Below the pieces are notes generated by a model. The model did not search any database. It worked only from the letters and a program-made list of their open reading frames with translations, and had not been told where the DNA came from. Both the position numbers and the translations under genes were made by a program. From Vulcanimicrobiota bacterium (GTDB lineage: Bacteria > Vulcanimicrobiota > Vulcanimicrobiia > Vulcanimicrobiales > Vulcanimicrobiaceae): a stretch of 5,137 nucleotides of DNA. This document shows, in pieces, positions 4,904 through 5,137 of this stretch; the first letter of the stretch is position 1, and every line of letters starts with the position of its first letter. The stretch spans positions 1,926-7,062 of the forward strand of contig PMFP01000157.1 in the NCBI GenBank assembly GCA_003155175.1, given 5' to 3'.

Positions 4904-5137
4904 TCAATGCGTGTGCGTGAAGTTGCCCACGCGTACGCCGCAGGAGCGAATGGCCTCGATCGCGGCGCGCATGCCGATCGGCGCCGCAGGGCGTCCGGCG
5001 ACGCCGAAGTACCATTCCGGATCGATGTTCAGCGTGCGCGTCTGAACCATCGCGACGGGGACTTCGTGCAGAAACGCGGTCATCGCGCGCACTTCGCCGT
5101 CGTCGTCCGTTACGCCGGGATGCGTGAGCAGGTTCAG
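4904..5137 (-). CDS. C-terminal 77 residues of a probable radical SAM protein, N-terminus cut by window edge
   Basis: The frame is open from the right edge down to TGA at 4904-4906. The visible residues begin LNLLTHPGVTDDDGEV and continue with VQTRTLNIDPEWYFG, ending GVRVGNFTHTH. The pattern of a hydrophobic strand, HPGVTD, an acidic helix and an (R)(T/N)LNIDPE segment resembles the late beta strands of the TIM barrel in a group of radical SAM enzymes with unassigned reactions. This is recalled from family resemblance and not searched. The CxxxCxxC iron-sulfur motif that would prove the assignment lies outside the window. It converges on nhaA with a 6-bp gap and has no evident functional link to cation transport. 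An ATG at 5092 inside it is internal, because the homologous-looking sequence continues upstream of it to the window edge. Confidence 0.55.
   Translation of the reverse strand: MNLLTHPGVTDDDGEVRAMTAFLHEVPVAMVQTRTLNIDPEWYFGVAGRPAAPIGMRAAIEAIRSCGVRVGNFTHTH

Noticed and set aside
3562..4920. A 452-codon plus-strand open frame covering nhaA in another frame
   Set aside because: It is rich in Arg and Ala with no hydrophobic helices or recognisable motifs, while the overlapping frame encodes a full NhaA. It is a GC-driven shadow. Only its ATG at 3706 is of interest, as a possible pre-frameshift start.
4904..5092. A small independent 62-residue protein starting at ATG 5092
   Set aside because: The same frame continues without a stop to the window edge, and the added residues (HPGVTD and neighbours) fit the same domain. 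It is the tail of a larger gene.

Overview
The window is GC-rich chromosomal DNA, densely packed with genes, from a diderm (outer-membrane) bacterium. It holds two edge-truncated genes and three complete membrane-transport genes. The truncated genes are a beta-barrel porin-like gene on the left and the C-terminus of a probable radical SAM protein on the right. The base composition, the porin with a Pro/Thr/Ala-rich linker after its signal peptide, and the gene style would fit an uncultivated phylum such as Candidatus Eremiobacterota (WPS-2). That placement is a low-confidence impression and was not tested.

Layout. Positions 1-791 (minus) hold the N-terminal 263 residues of a secreted, probably outer-membrane protein. 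A 120-bp divergent intergenic region (792-911) carries a perfect TATAAT ending 6 nt before the kdpA ATG, and a weaker TATGCT in the equivalent place on the other strand. Positions 912-2606 (plus) encode a full-length KdpA, the K+-translocating subunit of the Kdp P-type ATPase complex. No kdpF, kdpB or kdpC lies beside it. Positions 2560-3651 (minus) encode a CPA1 (NhaP-type) cation:proton antiporter whose last codons overlap the end of kdpA by 47 bp, tail to tail. A 64-bp intergenic region follows. Positions 3716-4897 (plus) encode an NhaA-type Na+/H+ antiporter whose first transmembrane helix is present in the DNA but has no ordinary start codon. Six bases later a convergent minus-strand gene (4904 to the right edge) ends.

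Taken together, 912-4897 is a monovalent-cation and pH homeostasis block: K+ uptake (KdpA) plus two unrelated Na+(K+)/H+ antiporters transcribed divergently from one short spacer. The genes are not a conventional operon, because neighbouring genes alternate strand throughout. The points most worth checking are the isolated kdpA with altered selectivity-filter loops, the missing canonical start of nhaA, the apparent leaderless start of kdpA (and perhaps of the porin), and the CPA1 antiporter that lacks the usual first helix. I saw no transposase, CRISPR array, tRNA, rRNA or clear novel multi-gene system.
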